A DNA stretch of 11,068 nucleotides from Alphaproteobacteria bacterium (lineage in GTDB: Bacteria > Pseudomonadota > Alphaproteobacteria > Micropepsales > Micropepsaceae). A model generated the notes under the pieces. That model did not search any database. It saw nothing but the letters and a program-made list of their open reading frames with translations, and was not told the origin of the DNA. The stretch's first letter is position 1, and each line of letters begins with the position of its first letter. Made by a program: the position numbers and the translations under genes. Shown one piece after another: positions 7,983 to 11,068 of this stretch. The stretch is taken from contig JAICVV010000037.1 of the NCBI GenBank assembly GCA_025935155.1, positions 1-11,068 of the forward strand, written 5' to 3'.

Positions 7983-9088
7983 GCCACAAGACCCCGGCGG
8001 GAGAGTTCCTCCGTCGCCTGCTCGACGCTATCGGTCGCGACCTGTTCCTGCAGCCATTCCACAAGTTCGGCAATGCCGTCTTCGAATGTCACCCGCGGTT
8101 CGAAGCCGAGCAATGTGCGCGCAAGCGCGATGTCCGCGAAGCAGTGCCGGATATCGCCCGCGCGATATTTTCCCGTAATTTGCGGCGCGATATGGTTGCA
8201 GCCCATCGCACGCCCAAGCGTCTGCGCTACCTCCTGCACGCTGCGGCTTTGCCCGGAACCGATATTGATCGCGTGGCCGGCGGCGGCGTCGTTTTCCAGC
8301 GCCAGGCGGCAAGCGCGCGCCACATCTGTGACGTGAACAAAATCGCGGCGCTGAAGTCCGTCCTCGAAGATCATCGGCGAGCGGCCATTCAGCAGACGCG
8401 CGCCGAAGATCGCGAGCACGCCGGTATAGGGATTTGAAAGCGCCTGATCCGGACCGTACACATTGAAGAAGCGCATTGCCGTAACGTGACGGCCATATGC
8501 CTGCCCCCAAATCAGGCACATCCGCTCCTGGCTGTATTTGTTCAGGGCGTAGACCGAGGTGAGCGACGGCGATTTGGTCTCCGGCGTCGGAACGGGATCG
8601 AGCGTCTGGCCAGCGGCGCTCTGGAGTTCCCAGTTGCCGGCCTTCAATTGCGCGAGCGAACGCTGCGGAGGTTCCACGAACTCCGATCCGAGCCTCGCAA
8701 GACCTTCGCCATAGATGCTCATAGAAGATGCCACCAGCAACTTGCCGATACCGGCGCCCGTCAGCTCTTCCAGCAAAATGGCGGTGCCGAGCTCGTTGGC
8801 TTCGGTGTAGCGCGCGATCTCGTACATGCTCTGCCCCACGCCCACTCTGGCCGCGAGGTGACAGACCATGTCCACTTCGCGGAGCGCCGCGCGCACGCGG
8901 TCGCGATCGCAAACATCGCCGGTCAGCAATTCAATATCCGGACCGAGATAGCCGGGACGCGAAGCCTCGCCGTGGACCTGCGGATCCAGGTTGTCCAGCA
9001 CGCGGACCGCGTAGCCAGCGTCCAAAAGTTCCCTCGCGAGATGCGAGCCGATAAACCCTGCCCCACCGGTAATGAGAATTTGAGCCAC
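7979..9088 (-). CDS. Nucleotide-sugar epimerase, dTDP-L-rhamnose 4-epimerase-like extended SDR, first gene of the cassette
   Basis: This 369-residue extended SDR has ITGGAGFIGSHLA at 6-18 (G8, G11, G14), LDNLDPQVHG (31-40), HLAARVGVGQSMYEIARY (77-94), VASSMSIYGEG (119-129), the catalytic Y180/K184 in SVYALNKYSQERMCL, and RFFNVYGPDQALSNPYTGVL (206-225). The QALSNPYTGVLAIF and FEDGLQRRDFVHV stretches fit enzymes described as dTDP-L-rhamnose 4-epimerases or related UDP-sugar 4-epimerases. Residues 128-169 form an insert that in many relatives, as I remember them, is a four-Cys zinc-ribbon; here the spacing and the PVPTPE ending are kept but no Cys is present. The start is a GTG at 9088, chosen because GGAGGAG sits 5 bases upstream and the Rossmann motif begins at once. 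It is the first gene after a 180-bp gap that holds an EcfG-type promoter. The substrate is inferred from family only. Confidence 0.9.
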   Translation of the reverse strand: MAQILITGGAGFIGSHLARELLDAGYAVRVLDNLDPQVHGEASRPGYLGPDIELLTGDVCDRDRVRAALREVDMVCHLAARVGVGQSMYEIARYTEANELGTAILLEELTGAGIGKLLVASSMSIYGEGLARLGSEFVEPPQRSLAQLKAGNWELQSAAGQTLDPVPTPETKSPSLTSVYALNKYSQERMCLIWGQAYGRHVTAMRFFNVYGPDQALSNPYTGVLAIFGARLLNGRSPMIFEDGLQRRDFVHVTDVARACRLALENDAAAGHAINIGSGQSRSVQEVAQTLGRAMGCNHIAPQITGKYRAGDIRHCFADIALARTLLGFEPRVTFEDGIAELVEWLQEQVATDSVEQATEELSRRGLVA

Positions 9089-9093
9089 GAGTG

Positions 9094-9100
9094 CTCCTCC
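9094..9100 (-). promoter_or_regulatory. Strong ribosome binding site of the first cassette gene
   Basis: GGAGGAG on the minus strand lies 5 bases before the GTG at 9088. It decides for this GTG start, as no ATG is nearby in frame. Confidence 0.8.
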
Positions 9101-9112
9101 GCGTGCCGAGAA

Positions 9113-9137
9113 AACGTGGGTTTGAAAGTTTCGTTCC
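9113..9137 (-). promoter_or_regulatory. EcfG-type (general stress response) promoter of the glycan cassette
   Basis: On the minus strand GGAAC (9137-9133) is followed after exactly 16 bases by CGTT (9116-9113), then two more T. This is a full match to the consensus of the alphaproteobacterial general-stress ECF sigma factor EcfG/SigT/RpoE2, GGAAC-N16/17-CGTT. It lies in the only sizeable gap before the nine-gene cassette. Transcription would start near 9105-9107, leaving a short leader of about 18 bases that holds the GGAGGAG site. No acceptable sigma-70 promoter was found in the same gap: a TTGACA at 9187-9192 has no fitting -10. Nine fixed bases with two allowed spacings are expected by chance about once per 130 kb per strand. 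By-eye inspection of the other GGAAC occurrences in the window found none with this spacing. Confidence 0.8.
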
Positions 9138-9268
9138 GGAGTTCTCGCGTCCTTTGTTTAGATTCCGGCTCCTGCCGGTTGCGCTATGTCAAAAGATGCG
9201 AACTGGAACTTGTGAAAGGCTCGCCTCCAAGCTGCGAGTAGCCGCGCCTGCGCACAAACGGGCACAAT

Positions 9269-9919
9269 TCAGTGGAAGGCCGGCCCCAAATCTTTCCAGC
9301 CACTCCACAGGATCTGTATCCCGATGCAGAGCATGATGAATGCCGAAAGCCGCACGACGACGTTCGTGCCCTCCTTTCCGAGAGCGGCAACTGTGGACTC
9401 GGCGAAGCGATAACAGAGATAGACGGTACCGACGATGGCAACGATCCCGGCAATCGCTCCAAAATCGAACTGCGCCAGGGTGGAAAGGCCGGCGCTTTTC
9501 GGCCGCTGGGTGCCAAGCGTGATCGCGACGGAAATCGAGCCCGGCCCGACTGTGAGGGGCATGGTCAGAGGATAGAAGGCATCGGGGACCGTCGCCGTTG
9601 CGTTCTCGGCTGCACGCTCTCCGTCGGGTTTCTCGTCGGAATTGAGCAGCTTCCAGCCAAAGGCGGTGACGACAAGTCCGCCGCCAATCCGCACCACCGG
9701 CAAGCTGATGCCGAAAAACTCCAAAACGTGAGAGCCCACGAAAAGAGACCCGAGCAGCAGGAAGAAACTGCCAATTGCAACGCGCCTTGCGAGCGCGTTC
9801 CGTGATTTCTCGGATGCAAATTGTGTTAGTCCCAAAAAGAGCGGCGCGCTGCCGATGGGGTTGACGATCGGAAATAACGCCGCATAGCAAAGTACGAATG
9901 CGTTCACGATGGCGATCAT
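9269..9919 (-). CDS. MarC-family (UPF0056) integral membrane protein
   Basis: This 216-residue inner-membrane protein has about six hydrophobic segments, roughly at 3-31, 48-66, 73-92, 117-137, 152-170 and 188-206. Family motifs are LFPIVNPIGSAPLFLGLT (15-32) in the first part and FYPLTMPLTVGPGSIS (115-130) in the pseudo-symmetrical second half, separated by a polar loop (93-114). MarC proteins were once linked to multiple antibiotic resistance, but that role was not upheld and the transported substrate, if any, is unknown. ATG 9919 is preferred because the family usually begins just before the first helix; a GGAAGG lies about 13 bases upstream. A GTG at 9967 would add 16 residues of no family character and has no Shine-Dalgarno sequence. 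It is separated from the cassette by 180 bases and from the penicillin-binding gene by 144 bases, so it is probably its own unit. Confidence 0.9.
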   Translation of the reverse strand: MIAIVNAFVLCYAALFPIVNPIGSAPLFLGLTQFASEKSRNALARRVAIGSFFLLLGSLFVGSHVLEFFGISLPVVRIGGGLVVTAFGWKLLNSDEKPDGERAAENATATVPDAFYPLTMPLTVGPGSISVAITLGTQRPKSAGLSTLAQFDFGAIAGIVAIVGTVYLCYRFAESTVAALGKEGTNVVVRLSAFIMLCIGIQILWSGWKDLGPAFH

Positions 9920-10009
9920 GCCCGCACCATAACCTTCCGCTGGGCTATTTCCATAAACCGGAGCCACGTCGCAACTGCACGCGTCATCGTAACCCCAGCG
10001 ATTGCGCCA

Positions 10010-10038
10010 ATGCGGAAACCTGATTCCGTTTTCGTCAA
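10010..10038 (-). promoter_or_regulatory. Weak candidate sigma-70 promoter for the MarC gene
   Basis: TTGACG (10038-10033) and CCGCAT (10015-10010) are 17 bases apart on the minus strand, in the 144-bp gap before the gene. The -35 is good and the -10 is poor (its last two bases match). Alphaproteobacterial housekeeping promoters often have weak -10 boxes, so it is possible but unproven. It would give a leader of about 85 bases. Confidence 0.25.
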
Positions 10039-10063
10039 GCCTCTCATGCCGTCTCAGACCGCA

Positions 10064-11068
10064 TCAGTTGACCAGAGTGAGCGCGAGAGGGCGTGCATCG
10101 CTGCGGCCATGATCGTCGACCACGCGCACGCGATACCCGCCCGCTGCCGGCGGCTTCCAGTACAGCGTTTCGCCCGGTGCCGTGCGGCCGGCATAAGTTT
10201 CATCGACAAACCAGTAGAGCACGCGCGTGTCCGCATCGGCGACGGCGCTGAGCGCGACGGGCTGTGCTCCCCCGTTCGCCAATCGCATGGCATAGGCACT
10301 CGCGCGCGACGGCGAGGTAATCTGCGGCCCTGCCCCCTGCCACGCATCCGCATTGCCGCACGCCGGATTGCGCGGCGGCTTGCGGCGCGGGATTCCGGCC
10401 TGCGCAAAAACCTCCGCAAGATTGGACGGCCAAAACTCGTACACTTCTTCATGCACGTGCTTGCCGTTGTAAGGCGGGCACGCGGCAAGGCCGGTCGCGT
10501 TGTCGATCATCACGGGCCGGTGCACCGTGCTCACGCGGATCGGCGACTTGCCGGGGATGAACCATGTGCTGCCCGTTTGCGGGCACCAGCGGTTCGGCAG
10601 ATCGCCACTGGCCAGGCAGATTTCTACGCGTTTCACGCCGGGTGGCGGGTGCAGCACAGGTTCGGCGAGTTTCGGGTTTTCATCGCGCACGGCATCGACG
10701 ATCTGGAAGAACAGCGGCGCGGCGGCATCGACGCCGACGAACGCCGGATTGCCGGAGCCGTCGAAATTTCCCACCCACACGACCAGCACGTATGGCCCGA
10801 AAATTCCGGCGGTCCATGCATCGCGGAAGGCCCATGACGTTCCCGTTTTCCAGTAGACCGGCAGGCGTACCGGTTGCGCACCCGTGCTTTCATCCGGCCG
10901 CACATGATCGCCGAGCGCGTTCAGCACCATGAAACTCGCTTCGGCGCTGAGAAGTTTGGTGCCGCGGGTTTGAGGATCGCGGGCGGTGAAGCGGAGCGGC
11001 TTCAGCGCCCCGGCGTTGGCAAGCATGGCGTAGAGCGCCGCCAATTCCTGCATGCTGATCTCGCCGCC
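10064..11068 (-). CDS. pbpC: Penicillin-binding protein 1C, C-terminal 334 residues (5' part beyond window)
   Basis: The frame is open from the right edge to the TGA at 10064. It shows the end of a transpeptidase domain: ISMQELAALYAMLANAG near the start, then the KTG box in YWKTGTSWAFRDAWTAG (K74, T75 and G76 of the visible part; bases 10841-10849), then VLVVWVGNFDGSGN. After the catalytic domain come a linker with CLASGDLPNRWCPQT and a YEFWPSNL segment. The last 95 or so residues are a beta-rich C-terminal domain (ITSPSRASAYAM to LALTLVN) of the kind seen at the end of PBP1C (BiPBP_C). Full-length PBP1C carries an N-terminal membrane anchor and a glycosyltransferase-51 domain, which would lie to the right of the window. 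It acts in the periplasm on peptidoglycan. It is a separate unit from the glycan cassette; no clear terminator follows it. Confidence 0.93.
   Translation of the reverse strand, partial: GGEISMQELAALYAMLANAGALKPLRFTARDPQTRGTKLLSAEASFMVLNALGDHVRPDESTGAQPVRLPVYWKTGTSWAFRDAWTAGIFGPYVLVVWVGNFDGSGNPAFVGVDAAAPLFFQIVDAVRDENPKLAEPVLHPPPGVKRVEICLASGDLPNRWCPQTGSTWFIPGKSPIRVSTVHRPVMIDNATGLAACPPYNGKHVHEEVYEFWPSNLAEVFAQAGIPRRKPPRNPACGNADAWQGAGPQITSPSRASAYAMRLANGGAQPVALSAVADADTRVLYWFVDETYAGRTAPGETLYWKPPAAGGYRVRVVDDHGRSDARPLALTLVN

Noticed and set aside
9165..9178. Small inverted repeat CCGGC-TCCT-GCCGG between the MarC gene and the cassette.
   Set aside because: The stem is only 5 bp with no T-run, and it lies about 90 bases past the MarC stop, so a terminator call is not supported. 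It may be chance in GC-rich DNA.
9187..9192. Perfect TTGACA (-35 box) on the minus strand in the gap before the cassette.
   Set aside because: No acceptable -10 hexamer occurs 16-19 bases downstream; the sequence there is GCCGGA/CGGAAT. The EcfG-type motif closer to the gene is a better explanation.
10039..10063. Short palindrome-like stretch (GTCTGAGAC) just after the penicillin-binding protein stop.
   Set aside because: The stem is only 3 bp with no following T-run, so it is not a credible terminator.

Overview
The window is GC-rich, tightly packed bacterial DNA in which every gene I can support lies on the minus strand. It reads like an alphaproteobacterial chromosome, plausibly Rhizobiales or a close relative. 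The main reasons are a motif matching the alphaproteobacterial general-stress sigma factor (EcfG) promoter and a sugar/glycosyltransferase/B12-radical-SAM cassette of a kind I associate with rhizobia and methylobacteria. I cannot name the species.

In the direction of transcription (right to left) the layout is as follows. The C-terminal part of penicillin-binding protein 1C runs off the right edge (10064-11068). A MarC-family membrane protein follows (9269-9919). A 180-bp intergenic region (9089-9268) holds GGAAC-N16-CGTT just ahead of a strong ribosome binding site and a GTG start. From there a run of nine genes continues to the left edge: two extended-SDR nucleotide-sugar epimerases, a B12-binding-type radical SAM protein, a GT4 glycosyltransferase, three tandem CgeB-like glycosyltransferases, a UDP-glucuronate decarboxylase (UDP-xylose synthase), and the start of a small acidic protein cut by the left edge.

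The nine genes look like one transcription unit. The first seven are joined by 4-bp ATGA overlaps or 1-bp TGATG overlaps, and the last two by gaps of 19 and 14 bases. The likely logic is that three SDR enzymes supply activated sugars (one of them UDP-xylose), four cytoplasmic glycosyltransferases assemble a short glycan, and the radical SAM enzyme modifies a sugar or an intermediate. No polymerase, flippase, ABC exporter or lipid-carrier priming transferase is visible, so the acceptor and the fate of the product are unknown and may be encoded beyond the left edge.

The strongest hypothesis is that this is a stress-inducible oligosaccharide cassette under the PhyR-NepR-EcfG general stress response, containing an uncharacterised B12/radical SAM sugar-modifying step. 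I have an unverified memory that related radical SAM proteins carry the product name 'rhizo-twelve system', so the cassette may already be noted as a conserved neighbourhood without a known product.
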